Made by a program: the position numbers and the translations under genes | Notes under the pieces: generated by a model | Database searches by the model: none | Told to the model about the DNA's origin: nothing | The model's input: only the letters and a program-made list of their open reading frames with translations | Shown: in pieces, positions 1 to 8,261 of the stretch | How the letters are laid out: every line of letters begins with the position of its first letter | Numbering within the stretch: the first letter of the stretch is position 1 | Assembly: GCA_020633465.1 (NCBI GenBank) | Contig: JACKDN010000026.1 | Location: 47,461 to 111,460, forward strand | Direction of reading: 5' to 3' | DNA: 64,000 nt | DNA from: Myxococcales bacterium | GTDB taxonomy: Bacteria; Myxococcota_A; Bradymonadia; UBA7976; UBA1532

Positions 1-398
1 GCGGGGTGAAGAAGCGGGGGCAGCACCCCGAGAACGGGCGCACCTTCGAGATCGGCACGCGGCCGCCCGGCCGCTACGGCCTGCGCGACATGGCGGGCAA
101 CAGCTACGAGTGGGTGTACGACTGGTTCAGCCCCAGCTACGCCGAGTGCGGCGAGGCCTGCGCGGGCGTCGATCCGCTGGGCCCGTGCGAGGGCAAGTCG
201 CCCTGCAAGGGGCACCGCGAGCGCGGCGTGCGTGGCGGCTCGTGGTACTGGGGCGGCGACCACGCGACGGGCTTCTACCGCCGCGCCTACAAGCCGTCGA
301 ACAAGCCGGCCCACCACTTCGGCTTCCGCTGCGCCGCCAGCGTCGAGCAGGCCGCGGCCCTGCCGAAGGCCGCGCCCGCGGCGCCCGAGAAGGAGTAG
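1..398 (+). CDS. FGE-sulfatase (SUMF1-like) domain protein, C-terminal part
   Basis: Only the last 130 or so residues are in the window; the reading frame is open to the left edge, so the real start lies outside. The visible part is the C-terminal half of a formylglycine-generating-enzyme-like fold: YGLRDMAGNSYEWVYDW, then RGVRGGSWYWG, then YRRAYKP and the closing FGFRCA. This is the usual order of conserved blocks in the family. Proteins with this domain are either true sulfatase-activating oxidases or, very often in Myxococcota, lipoprotein or kinase-linked versions of unknown ligand. The cysteines around residues 48-67 do not clearly form the catalytic pair of the true enzyme, so I call the domain but not the activity. 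After the domain comes an Ala/Pro-rich tail. The next gene starts 5 bases downstream, so the two are probably co-transcribed. Confidence 0.85.
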   Translation, partial: GVKKRGQHPENGRTFEIGTRPPGRYGLRDMAGNSYEWVYDWFSPSYAECGEACAGVDPLGPCEGKSPCKGHRERGVRGGSWYWGGDHATGFYRRAYKPSNKPAHHFGFRCAASVEQAAALPKAAPAAPEKE

Positions 399-403
399 CG
401 CCG

Positions 404-868
404 GTGCGCAGCCTGCTGGCCGTGCTGCTGCTGTCGACCGGCGCCCTGGCCGCCGACGCCGGCGTGAAGCCGAAGGAGGCGCGGGCCGACGCGCCCGCCG
501 AGTGGTCGGCCAAGACGCCCGTGGTGCTGCTGGGCCTCTGGACGCTGGACGTGCCGGCGACGCTGGCGCGCGAGCCCGGCTTCGCCCGCCTGCCCGAGCT
601 GCAGAAGGCCGAGGCCCTGGTGTCGGTGCAGAAGATGATGGGCACGCTGACCTACAGCTTCGCCGCCGACGGCGCGGTGACGGTGGCGCAGGGCGACGCC
701 GAGCAGACCCAGCGCTTCACCTACGGCCAGGGCAAGGACGGCTGGATCTGGCTGCGCACGAAGGCCGAGGCGGGCGCCCCCGACGGCGTGCTGCGCGCCC
801 GCGTCGTCGCCGGCCACCTCGAGGTGGCCGATCTGAGCGGCGGCGTGATGGTGCTGAAGCGGCCCTGA
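404..868 (+). CDS. Small secreted protein of unknown function
   Basis: This encodes 154 residues from a GTG start. The start is chosen because it opens directly onto a classical signal peptide (VRSLLAVLLLSTGALAADA) and lies 5 bases after the preceding stop. After cleavage the mature protein is a small, probably beta-rich domain containing WSAKTPVVLLGLWTLDV and later LTYSFAADGAVTVAQG and GWIWLRTK, a pattern like lipocalin-type or 'TIGR03067-like' secreted domains, although I cannot place it in a family. It sits between an FGE-domain protein and an amidase, 2 bases upstream of the latter's GTG, which suggests a three-gene operon. The exported location is supported by the leader; the function is not known. 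Confidence 0.7.
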   Translation: MRSLLAVLLLSTGALAADAGVKPKEARADAPAEWSAKTPVVLLGLWTLDVPATLAREPGFARLPELQKAEALVSVQKMMGTLTYSFAADGAVTVAQGDAEQTQRFTYGQGKDGWIWLRTKAEAGAPDGVLRARVVAGHLEVADLSGGVMVLKRP

Positions 869-870
869 GG

Positions 871-2289
871 GTGGCCAGCGCACCCGACGGCGAGGTGGTC
901 GCCTGCGACGCGACCGAGCTGGCCGCGCGGGTGGCGCGGGGCGAGCTGACCTGCCGCGCCGTCGTCGAAGCGCACCTGTCGCGTATCGAGGCGGTCGACC
1001 CGGCCGTCAACGCGGTCACCGTGGTCCTGGCCGAGCAGGCGCTGCTGGCCGCGGACGCCGCCGATCGGTCCGGCGGCGGGGGGCCGCTGCGCGGGGTGCC
1101 GTTCACGGTCAAAGAGAACCTCGACTGCCTCGGCGCGCCGACCACGCACGGCGTGCGCGCGCTGCGCGGGGCGCTGCCCTACGCCGACGCGCCCGCCGTC
1201 GAGCGGCTGAAGGCCGCCGGCGCGCTCTTGATCGGCCGCACCAACCAGTCCGAGATGGGCCTGCGGCTGTGCACCGACAACCCGCTGCGCGGCCGCACGC
1301 GCAACCCCTGGGACGCCGCGCGCACCGTCGGCGGATCCAGCGGGGGCGACGCCGCCGCCGTGGCCACCGGCATGGCGCCCCTCGGCCTGGGCAACGACAT
1401 GGGCGGCTCGCTGCGGGTGCCGGCGCACTGCGCGGGCGTGGCGGCGCTGAAGCCGACGACCGGCCGTGTCCCCTACGCCAGCACCCTGCCGCCCTTCGAC
1501 TACGGCTTCACCGGGCAGGTGATGCGGGTCGACGGCCCGATCGCGCGCAGCGTGCGCGATCTGCGCCGCGTGCTGGGCGTGCTGGCCGGGCGCGACCGCC
1601 GCGATCCCCGGTCGGTGGACGCGCCGCTGGTGGGGCCGCCGCCCGACGAGCGCTGCGCCGCGCTGGTGACAAGGCTGCCGGGCGAGCCGCTGCCGCCCTC
1701 GGCCGAGCGCGCGGTGGTCTGGGCCGGCGAGCGCCTGGCCGAGGCAGGCTGGACCGTCGAGCACGTCCCGCCGCCCGAGCCGGAGCGGACCCAGCAGGTG
1801 TGGGGGGGCCTCTTGGCGCTCGATCTGGCCGCCCAGCTGCCCAGCCTCGAGCCCTTCGTCTCGCCGGCGCTGCTCGGCCACTTGCGCCGCCTGATCGCTT
1901 GGGGCGAGCAGCGCGGCGACTCGCCGTACGCGCTGCACGTCGAGCGCAGCCGCCTGGCGCGGGCGTGGTCGGGCTTCTTCGACGCGTGGCCGGTGGTGAT
2001 CGGCCCCACGTTGGCCGCGCCCATCTGGCCGGTGGACGCCGATCTCGATCCGGTCGAGGGGTTGCCGCTGCTGGACCGAGCGACGCGCTTCGTGCTGCCC
2101 GCGAACCTGCTCGGTCTGCCCGCGGTCACGCTGCCGGTGGGCCTCGACGATGGCCTGCCGCAGAGCGTCCAGGTCATGGCCGATCTGTGGCGCGAGGATC
2201 TGTGCTTCGAGGCCGCCGAGGTGATCGAGCGCGCGGCGCCGCGCCTGACGCCCGTGGATCCGCGGGGCCCCGCTCCCCGCGCAGGCTGA
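871..2289 (+). CDS. Amidase signature family hydrolase
   Basis: This 472-residue protein is an amidase-signature enzyme, which hydrolyses carboxamides by a Ser-cisSer-Lys triad. All three catalytic positions are visible: Lys81 in PFTVKEN, cis-Ser156 in GGSSGGD, and nucleophile Ser180 in NDMGGSLRVP, with the usual 24-residue spacing between the two serines and the trailing LKPTTGRVP block. Length is typical for the family (450-500). The substrate cannot be read from sequence; there is no GatB or GatC neighbour, so a role as the GatA subunit of the tRNA amidotransferase is unlikely, and a fatty-amide or aryl-amide hydrolase is as plausible. The GTG start at 871 lies 2 bases after the upstream stop and gives the normal N-terminus (ACDATELAARVARGELT). 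No signal peptide is present, so it is cytoplasmic. Confidence 0.9.
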   Translation: MASAPDGEVVACDATELAARVARGELTCRAVVEAHLSRIEAVDPAVNAVTVVLAEQALLAADAADRSGGGGPLRGVPFTVKENLDCLGAPTTHGVRALRGALPYADAPAVERLKAAGALLIGRTNQSEMGLRLCTDNPLRGRTRNPWDAARTVGGSSGGDAAAVATGMAPLGLGNDMGGSLRVPAHCAGVAALKPTTGRVPYASTLPPFDYGFTGQVMRVDGPIARSVRDLRRVLGVLAGRDRRDPRSVDAPLVGPPPDERCAALVTRLPGEPLPPSAERAVVWAGERLAEAGWTVEHVPPPEPERTQQVWGGLLALDLAAQLPSLEPFVSPALLGHLRRLIAWGEQRGDSPYALHVERSRLARAWSGFFDAWPVVIGPTLAAPIWPVDADLDPVEGLPLLDRATRFVLPANLLGLPAVTLPVGLDDGLPQSVQVMADLWREDLCFEAAEVIERAAPRLTPVDPRGPAPRAG

Positions 2290-2354
2290 GCGCCCGGCCC
2301 GACCCCCGGGCGACCCTCGCCGCGGGCGCACGCTGCCGACCGGGACGCCACAGG

Positions 2355-2414
2355 TTGCAGCGCTACAACTTGCAGCGCTACAACTTGCAGCGCTACAACT
2401 TGCAGCGCTACAAC
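2355..2414 (+). repeat. Four perfect tandem copies of a 15 bp unit
   Basis: The unit TTGCAGCGCTACAAC is repeated four times without a mismatch at 2355-2369, 2370-2384, 2385-2399 and 2400-2414. In the downstream reading frame it reads LQRYN four times and runs straight into the truncated ATPase. Each unit begins with TTG, so any copy could serve as an in-frame start. The repeat sits exactly where the missing N-terminal ATPase domain should join, so it marks the deletion or rearrangement breakpoint. Confidence 0.97.
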
Positions 2415-3302
2415 TACCTTGAGGCGGCGTCGTTCGTGCCCGCCTACGGGCCGCGCGAGCGGCTCTTGACCTACGGCACGTTCGGGGGGCTGCCCGGTCA
2501 CCTCGCCACGGTCGATCCGGGGCGCGACTTCACGGCCAACGCCATCGCCCAGCTGCTCGAGCCCACGGCGCGCCTCTTCGACGAGGCGCAGCACGTCCTC
2601 GACGGCTTCCACGGCGAGTCCGAGGTGCACTACTCGATCCTGGCCGCGATCGCGCGCGGCGAGAACACCTGGAAGGGCATCACCCGCCGCACGGGCAAGA
2701 GCTCCGGATCACTCAGCCGGCCCCTGCAGTGGCTGATCGAGATGGAGCTCGTGCGGCGCGAGGTGCCGATCACGGTCGACCGGCCCGACCGCACGCGGCG
2801 CGCGGTGTATCGCCTCGCCGATCCCCACCTGTCGTTCTGGTTCCGCCTCGTCTCGCCGCTCATCCAGTCGGGCACGGCGTTGGTCGTCCCCCCGGCCGAG
2901 GTGTGGGCCACGCACATCGAACCGAAGCTGGACGAGCACATGGGGGGCGTCCTCGAGGAGGTCGCCCTGAGCTTCGTCCGCCGCGGTGAGGGGCTGCCGT
3001 TTCGTCCTCACCGGGTCGGCCGGTGGTGGGCGACGGCGCCCGACGACGAGGTGGACGTGGTGGCGATCGGCCCGGACGGCGAGCTGCTGGTCGGTGAGTG
3101 CAAGTGGGGCGCGGTCACCGCGACGCACGTCGAGGCGCTGCGTCGTCGTGGCCGGCGCATCGCGACCGAGTTGGGAGGCTCCCGCGGGATCTCGCACGCC
3201 GTGTTCACCGGGCGGCCCGTCGAGGACGCCGCCGTCCGGGCTGCCATCGCCGCCGGCGAGGTGCTCCACTTCGACCTGGCGGCGCTGTTCGGCGCGGACT
3301 GA
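2355..3302 (+). pseudogene. N-terminally truncated ATPase with DUF234 domain
   Basis: The last 300 residues match the C-terminal half of the archaeal-type AAA ATPases (Arch_ATPase plus DUF234; normal length about 450-480). Visible are the end of the ATPase domain (AYGPRERLLTYGTFGGLPGHL), a winged-helix segment (SILAAIARGENTWKGITRRT), the DUF234 core (VYRLADPHLSFWFRLVSPL) and the nuclease-like PD-(D/E)xK-type end (DEVDVVAIGPDGELLVGECKWG). The Walker A and B motifs and everything upstream are absent, replaced by amidase-gene sequence and a tandem repeat. The remaining frame is intact for 300 codons, so the loss may be recent, or the C-terminal nuclease-like part could still be made from a TTG in the repeat. 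It ends 6 bases from the convergent PhoD gene. Confidence 0.8.
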
Positions 3303-3308
3303 CGCGGA

Positions 3309-5120
3309 TCACACCCGCTCGATGGCCCGGCTGCCCTTCGCGACGCGGAAGGCGATGGTGGACGCCCCGCCGGTGTAGTCCGGGTCGCGGATCGCGTCGC
3401 TGGCGATGTCGTGGAAGGTCACGTCCATCGCGTCGGCCGAGACGGCCACGGTGGCGAAGCCGTAGCCCGTGTTCTGTGTGTACGCGAAGTGCGGGTTCGT
3501 CTCGAGCACCAGCGCGTCCATCATGTCGACCAGCTCGCTCAGGCCCAGGGCGCTCAGCAGGGGGTCGGCGTCGACGACGCTCTTGGTGATCTCCTGGAAC
3601 GAGCGCGAGCTGATGCCCGCGCAGACGAACTCGACGGCGGTGGGGTCGCCCTCGGTGTCGAAGTCGGGGCGCAGGTGGGCGGCCTGCCACGCGTGCAGGT
3701 CGCCGGTCAGCACCACCAGATCGTCGACGTCGCGCAGGGCCTCGAGGATCTCGGCGCGCTCGCTGCGGTAGCCGTCCCACTGGTCGACGGTGAAGTAGAA
3801 CAGGTCGCGGAAGGACTCGGGCACCGTCTCGTACCCGGACAGGTCGACGGCGAACTGCGCCTGCATCACCTCGTTGCCCCACACCTTCCAGGTGGCGTCG
3901 CTGCCCTGGATGGCGCCCAGCAGCCAGGCCTTCTGCTCGGCGCCCAGCATCGTCGGCATCGCCGCCGCCTCGAGCGGATCGAAGCCGTTCTTGAACAGGA
4001 ACTGGCGGCTGCCGAGGGCGCTGTTCATCGAGGTCTTGCCCACCGCGTCGTTGGTGGGCCCCTCGGGGATGAGGTGATCGTCGCGGTAGCTGCGCTGGTC
4101 GGTCAGGAACACCTCGAGGTGCTTGCCCCAGCGCATCGTGCGGTAGATCTGCAGGTCGTCGGGGAACTGCGCGCCGGCCATGCGGTCGAGGTCGACCGGC
4201 TGGAACTCGAACCACGCCCGGCTGGCCGCGGTGCGCCGGGCGGTGTCCTGCTCGTCACCCTGCGCGCCGTTGAAGTGCGTGCTGTGATCCTGCCAGCTGT
4301 CGTCGGCGAACTCGTGATCGTCCCAGATGGCGACGAAGGGCAGCCGCTTGTGGGCGCGTTGCAGCTGCGGATCGCCGCGGTACTGCTTGTACAGCGCGCG
4401 GTAGTCGGCCAGCGTCAGCGCCGCCTTGGCCATGCCCTCGTCGTCGAGGTCGAGCCCGTCGGGCAGCGTCACGCGGCGGCCGTCCGCCTCCTGGAAGCGC
4501 GGATCGTCGGCCGTCTCGTAGATGTAGTCGCCAAGGAAGAGCACGAAGTCGAGGTCGTCGGCCTGATCGGCCAGCACCCGCCACGCGTGGTAGTAGCGGC
4601 CGTTGTAGTCCTGGCAGCTGGCGAAGGCGAAGCGCGGCGCGGCCTCGGCGTCGGCCGCGGGCGCGGTGCGGGTACGCCCCGCGTCGGACACCACGCCCTC
4701 GGCGCGGAAGCGGTAGTGGTAGGTCGTGCCCGGCTCGAGGTCGGTCACCTTCAGCCGCACCGTGTGATCGCTGTCCGCGGTCGCCTCGACCTCGCCCTGC
4801 GTCACCAGATCGGTGAAGGCCGCGTCGCGCGCCACCTGCCAGGCCACCATCGTCGCCGACTCGGCCGCCACCCGCGTCCAGAGGATGACGCTCGAGGGGC
4901 TGGGATCACCCGACGCGAAGGCCTGCGGGAACACGCGCGCGATGTCCTCCGGCGCGCCCTGCATGCCGAAGCCGGGCTCGACCCCGGCGTCGCCCATCGG
5001 CGTGTCGTCGTCGCCCCCGTCGTCGCAGGCGGTGAGCGAGGCGAGCGAGCCCGCCGCCACCGTGGTCATCGTCAGCTTGAGAAAGGTGCGGCGATCGAGG
5101 CCGGGGCGCACACGACGCAT
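3309..5120 (-). CDS. phoD: PhoD-like alkaline phosphatase / phosphodiesterase, Tat-exported
   Basis: This 603-residue protein is a PhoD-family metallophosphatase, which releases phosphate from phosphomono- and diesters outside the cytoplasm using Fe and Ca. The leader is twin-arginine (DRRTFLKL) and ends in SLTAC, so the protein may be a Tat lipoprotein; an acidic linker follows. An N-terminal fibronectin-like domain (FPQAFASGDPSPSSVILWTRV) precedes the catalytic domain, where the metal-binding blocks are seen in order: FAFASCQDY, LFLGDYIYE, AIWDDHEFADD and LTGDLHAWQ. The ATG at 5120 is supported by a perfect GGAGG seven bases upstream. It lies 68 bases downstream of the HTTM gene on the same strand and could be read from the same transcript. 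Pho regulation is likely by family but no Pho box is evident. Confidence 0.9.
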   Translation of the reverse strand: MRRVRPGLDRRTFLKLTMTTVAAGSLASLTACDDGGDDDTPMGDAGVEPGFGMQGAPEDIARVFPQAFASGDPSPSSVILWTRVAAESATMVAWQVARDAAFTDLVTQGEVEATADSDHTVRLKVTDLEPGTTYHYRFRAEGVVSDAGRTRTAPAADAEAAPRFAFASCQDYNGRYYHAWRVLADQADDLDFVLFLGDYIYETADDPRFQEADGRRVTLPDGLDLDDEGMAKAALTLADYRALYKQYRGDPQLQRAHKRLPFVAIWDDHEFADDSWQDHSTHFNGAQGDEQDTARRTAASRAWFEFQPVDLDRMAGAQFPDDLQIYRTMRWGKHLEVFLTDQRSYRDDHLIPEGPTNDAVGKTSMNSALGSRQFLFKNGFDPLEAAAMPTMLGAEQKAWLLGAIQGSDATWKVWGNEVMQAQFAVDLSGYETVPESFRDLFYFTVDQWDGYRSERAEILEALRDVDDLVVLTGDLHAWQAAHLRPDFDTEGDPTAVEFVCAGISSRSFQEITKSVVDADPLLSALGLSELVDMMDALVLETNPHFAYTQNTGYGFATVAVSADAMDVTFHDIASDAIRDPDYTGGASTIAFRVAKGSRAIERV

Positions 5121-5188
5121 GGCAGAACCTCCGGGTGGGCAGGCGCCGGGCGAGCATAGAGAGGGCGGCGCCTGGGGCGCAACGCTGC

Positions 5189-6502
5189 TCAGGGCGCGCG
5201 CGGCGCGAACACGGCCTGCTGCACCGGCCCGTCGTTGATGCGGTAGCGCGCCACCACGCGGACGTCCTCGGCGCCCGACGCCCCGAGGATCCAGTCGGCG
5301 TAGCCCTGCAGGAAGTCGCGGTGCTCGCGCCAGCTCTCCCAGTAATACCCGGGCGCGCCCGCGAACCAGTACTCGGTGGCGCCCACCATGGGGTACTGCC
5401 GCCACCGCCCGCCCACCTGCGCGCGCGTCTCGGCCTGCACCACGACGATCTCGCGGAACATGCGGAACGCGAAGCGATCGTCACCGCCCAGGTACGGCCG
5501 CGCCAGCAGCGCGGCGTGCAGCGCCACCAGCCCGCCGAGCGCCGCGACGCGCAGGGCCGGCCGGGGCGCTGGCGCCGGCCGCTCGGCCGCGGGGCGCCGG
5601 CCGAGGCCCGCGGCGATCGCGACGCCCGCGCCCACCGCGGCCAGGTTGACCGGGGGCAGGGGATACAGCTCGAAGGTCCAGCCCAGCGCGGCGGCGGCCA
5701 GCGCGAAGGCCAGGCCAGCCCCCAGCCAGCGCCACGCGGGCTCGGTCGACGGCCGCGGCACGGCCTCGGCGTCGAGGTACAGCACGTACCCGGCGAGCAT
5801 CAGGTAGCTGAAGCAGCGCACCGGCATGACGATCTCGATGCCCACGTGCAGCAGCACCCCCAGCGCGATGGCCCAGCGCCGCAGCGGCCGCACCCACAGG
5901 CCGACGACGAGGAAGGCCTCGAGCCCCAGCGTCGCCCAGGCGGCCACCGGGTAGGCGACGGGCGGCACCGCCGCGTCGATCGCGCCCCACACCGGCCCGT
6001 AGTGCAGCAGGCTCTCGCGCATCACCAGCCCGTCGAGCCAGGCCGGATCGAGCTTGGTGATCACCGCCGCCGCGTACACCCCGCTGAACAGCAGCCGCAG
6101 CGCCAGCCGCGGCCACGCGGGCGCCGGCGCGCGGACGCCCCACGCGGCCACCAGCGCCAGGCACCACAGCAGCAGGTACTGGTTCGACGTGTAGTGGCGT
6201 TGGTCGGCCAGGAAGGCGGCGCCGTAGCCGGCGAGCAGCGTCAGCGGCGCCCAGCGCCCGGCCGGGCGCAGCACCATCCAGGCGGCGGCCGCGGCCATCG
6301 CCGCCAGGGCCACGTGAGCCAGCAGCAACGTGTCGTCGGTGCGGTCGAGGACGGGCAGGCCCGGCAGCCAGGGCAGCCGGAACGCGTCGGGCGGCCGCAG
6401 CGCCATGGCGGGCACGTGCACCGACAGCAGGTCGCGCAGCGCCGTCACGCCCAGCAGCGCGACGAACGCGCGGCGCCAGACCGGCGCCTCGTCGCCCACC
6501 AC
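5189..6502 (-). CDS. HTTM-domain integral membrane protein (gamma-carboxylase-like)
   Basis: This protein of about 437 residues has the layout of the HTTM family, the membrane fold shared with vitamin-K-dependent gamma-glutamyl carboxylase. It has many hydrophobic helices, including YLLLWCLALVAAW, FSGVYAAAVITKL and ALGVLLHVGIEIVM, with the typical short motif of a helix ending in Lys then 'DPAWLDG', and a C-terminal soluble part (MFREIVVVQAE, RYRINDGPVQQAVF). The chemistry of bacterial HTTM proteins is mostly unknown. The start is uncertain: the in-frame GTG pair at 6502/6499 directly follows the stop of the upstream lipoprotein gene (14 bases) but has no good ribosome-binding site. The close spacing suggests co-expression with the beta-propeller lipoprotein. 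Confidence 0.75.
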   Translation of the reverse strand: MVGDEAPVWRRAFVALLGVTALRDLLSVHVPAMALRPPDAFRLPWLPGLPVLDRTDDTLLLAHVALAAMAAAAAWMVLRPAGRWAPLTLLAGYGAAFLADQRHYTSNQYLLLWCLALVAAWGVRAPAPAWPRLALRLLFSGVYAAAVITKLDPAWLDGLVMRESLLHYGPVWGAIDAAVPPVAYPVAAWATLGLEAFLVVGLWVRPLRRWAIALGVLLHVGIEIVMPVRCFSYLMLAGYVLYLDAEAVPRPSTEPAWRWLGAGLAFALAAAALGWTFELYPLPPVNLAAVGAGVAIAAGLGRRPAAERPAPAPRPALRVAALGGLVALHAALLARPYLGGDDRFAFRMFREIVVVQAETRAQVGGRWRQYPMVGATEYWFAGAPGYYWESWREHRDFLQGYADWILGASGAEDVRVVARYRINDGPVQQAVFAPRAP

Positions 6503-6516
6503 CGCCGCCGCGCGGT

Positions 6517-7887
6517 TCAGGGGGCCACCGCCGCCGGGCCGGGGATCTGCGGGCTGCCCTCGCCCAGCAACATCGTGCGCACGTGCCGCACGACGCCGGG
6601 ACCCTCGACCTGCAGCGTCACCAGCTGCGGCCCGTCGGCCGGGCTGACGCTGGGCGCGAACACGAGGCCCGCCTGGGCGCCGCGCTGGACGATGGCCAGG
6701 TGCTCGGCCAGCCCGACGCCGCCGATGTCGTCGACCACCTGCCAGCCGTCCTCGGTGTCGGCGACGACCGAGACGATGCCGTCCTCGAGGCGGCTGACCA
6801 GCGCTGTCTCGCCGTCCGGCGCGAAGCGCACCTGCCGCAGATCGCCCAGGCCGGTCAGGCGCGTCACCTCGACCAGCGTGTCGCCCTCGATCTTGGCGAC
6901 CATCAGCTGGCCGCCCTCCTCGCTGAAGGGCGAGCCGTTGGGGATGAGCACGGTGCGCCCGTCCCCGGCGATGCCGATGCCCGCCGAGTCGACGAAGTCC
7001 CCCCACAGATCGGCCTGGCCCACCTGCCGCCAGCCCTGCGGGCCGCGCGCCAGCAGGCGCAGATCGAAGTCGTCGAAGGGCTCGAACGCGGTCTGCCCGC
7101 CCAGCAGCACCGCGCGATCGGGCATGCCCGGCACCAGCGCGAACGAGTCGGACAGGCGCAGGCTGAAGTGGGGCGGCTCGGGCTTCAGCGCGCCGTCGCA
7201 GCCGATGCCCACGGTGTAGACGCCGCTGTCCTCGTCGACGTCGGCGAACACCGCGTGGGCGTACAGGCCGTCCGGATCGATCACCAGATCGGCGGCGCCC
7301 GCGCCGGGCAGGCCCACCGCGTCGATCAGCGTCACCTCGTCCGCGTCGTCCACCGCCAGGATCGCCAGCGTGCCGTCCTCGCCCAGCACCAGGGCGAAGC
7401 GGCCCGAGGGGACGAAGGCGATGCGCTCGGGGCGGAAGCCGACGTCGATGCGGGCGCCGGGGGTGAGATCGCCGTCGGGCTCGACGGCCCAGGCGCTGAC
7501 CTCGGTGCCGTCCTCGCCGGGCACCGCGCCGAAGGGGTGGCCCACCAGCAGCACGCGGGGGAGATCGGGATCGGGATCCGGGCCGAGCGCGCAGCCGGGG
7601 TCGATCGGGGCGGCGTCGGGCGGATCGGCGTCGGGCGGCGTCGGTCCGCCCCCGCCGTCGAGATCGGGCGCGGGCGCGGCGTCACCGGCAGGGGGCGCGG
7701 CGTCGGCGCGTGGCCCGGCGTCCAGCGGCCGCTCGGCGGCGCCTTCGTCCCGATCGTCGGCGGGCGGATCGGCGTCGCGCCCGGCGCGCCGCGGGCCGAC
7801 CTCGTCCGGCTCGGTGAGGGCCCCGAGATCGTCGCAGGCGGTCAGGGCGAGGGCGGCGGTCAGCAGCAACCGGGCGGTGTTTCGCAT
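6517..7887 (-). CDS. Lipoprotein with a seven-bladed-type beta-propeller
   Basis: This predicted 456-residue lipoprotein starts MRNTARLLLTAALALTAC, a lipobox with Cys19. About 100 residues of low-complexity Asp/Ala/Pro-rich linker follow, then a domain of repeated beta-strand units: RIAFVPSGRFALVLGEDGTLAIL, DLVIDPDGLYAHAVF, GIAGDGRTVLIPNG and QVRFAPDGETALVS, each with the 'xxPDGxxAxVS' signature of YVTN/WD-type propellers. It is probably tethered to the outer or inner membrane by lipid and binds a ligand or partner through the propeller; no catalytic motif is visible. ATG 7887 is preferred; an in-frame ATG nine bases upstream (7896) is equally possible. It heads a probable operon with the HTTM and perhaps PhoD genes. 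Confidence 0.75.
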   Translation of the reverse strand: MRNTARLLLTAALALTACDDLGALTEPDEVGPRRAGRDADPPADDRDEGAAERPLDAGPRADAAPPAGDAAPAPDLDGGGGPTPPDADPPDAAPIDPGCALGPDPDPDLPRVLLVGHPFGAVPGEDGTEVSAWAVEPDGDLTPGARIDVGFRPERIAFVPSGRFALVLGEDGTLAILAVDDADEVTLIDAVGLPGAGAADLVIDPDGLYAHAVFADVDEDSGVYTVGIGCDGALKPEPPHFSLRLSDSFALVPGMPDRAVLLGGQTAFEPFDDFDLRLLARGPQGWRQVGQADLWGDFVDSAGIGIAGDGRTVLIPNGSPFSEEGGQLMVAKIEGDTLVEVTRLTGLGDLRQVRFAPDGETALVSRLEDGIVSVVADTEDGWQVVDDIGGVGLAEHLAIVQRGAQAGLVFAPSVSPADGPQLVTLQVEGPGVVRHVRTMLLGEGSPQIPGPAAVAP

Positions 7888-8072
7888 GGCCGGCATGCTA
7901 GCAGCCTGTTGCACATTCGGGGCACTTCGCCTGCACCTGCCGCACCTGCCGCGGCTCGCCGCGGCGTCTCGCCGCGGCCGCGGCACAACGACACGGGGTG
8001 GTGACGTCCGGCGCTCGCCCGACCGGCAGGCGCCCAATTCGGCCGATCGCGCCGGGTCGTCGAGGTCGATCT

Positions 8073-8088
8073 GTTACCTGGGTGTAAC
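8073..8088. promoter_or_regulatory. Inverted repeat GTTAC-N6-GTAAC, possible operator
   Basis: The half-sites GTTAC (8073-8077) and GTAAC (8084-8088) are exact reverse complements with a 6-base spacer. The site lies about 70 bases upstream of the sigma-54-like element and 170 bases upstream of the usp start, where an activator or repressor dimer could bind. Five-base arms can occur by chance, so this is tentative. Confidence 0.3.
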
Positions 8089-8159
8089 CATGTCACCCGA
8101 CGCGTTCCCCCTGCGTGCCCGCTTCCCGCGCCCGGGGACCGAATCCACCGAAGGCGCGG

Positions 8160-8175
8160 TTGGCACGCCCTTTGA
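8160..8175 (+). promoter_or_regulatory. Sigma-54-like -24/-12 promoter
   Basis: The sequence TTGGCACG-CCCT-TTGA matches the RpoN consensus YTGGCACG-N4-TTGC at all but the last position, with GG and the -12 dinucleotide exactly ten bases apart. It lies 87 bases upstream of the usp start. A closely similar element precedes the HemN-like gene (29205-29219), and the window encodes two sigma-54 activators with intact GAFTGA loops. The -12 GC is GA here, which would weaken it if the standard consensus applies. Confidence 0.5.
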
Positions 8176-8261
8176 TCGAGGGTGCCGGCGCCGGCCGTCG
8201 TCGGCGGTGCCCGACGTCGGTGAGGCGTCGGTGCCCACGCACCACGGACCGGAGGAGCCCC

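Larger units (their letters stand above)
7888..8261. other. 374 bp divergent intergenic region
   Basis: This gap separates the minus-strand lipoprotein gene from the plus-strand universal stress / cbb3 operon. It holds a short inverted repeat at 8073-8088 and a sigma-54-like promoter at 8160-8175, described separately. The first 150 bases are a run of GC-rich sequence with CTGCACCTGCCGCACCTGCCG-like imperfect triplet repeats, in which I see no further signal. Confidence 0.6.

Noticed and set aside
871..2289. Amidase as GatA of the tRNA amidotransferase
   Set aside because: No gatB or gatC is adjacent, and the stretch after GGSSGG and the C-terminal part do not show GatA-specific blocks that I can recognise, so only the amidase-signature family is claimed.
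721..2331. Long minus-strand frame opposite the amidase gene
   Set aside because: The plus frame has the complete amidase triad; the minus frame is Arg/Gly/Ala-rich and motif-free.
1269..2354. Upstream extension of the DUF234 pseudogene frame through the amidase gene
   Set aside because: It overlaps the amidase in another phase and encodes Arg/Ala/Gly-rich nonsense; only the part from the tandem repeat onward resembles the family.
8171..8177. TTTGATC before usp as an FNR half-site
   Set aside because: FNR boxes need TTGAT-N4-ATCAA; no second half-site is present here or at the similar element before the HemN-like gene. The sigma-54 reading explains more of the sequence.
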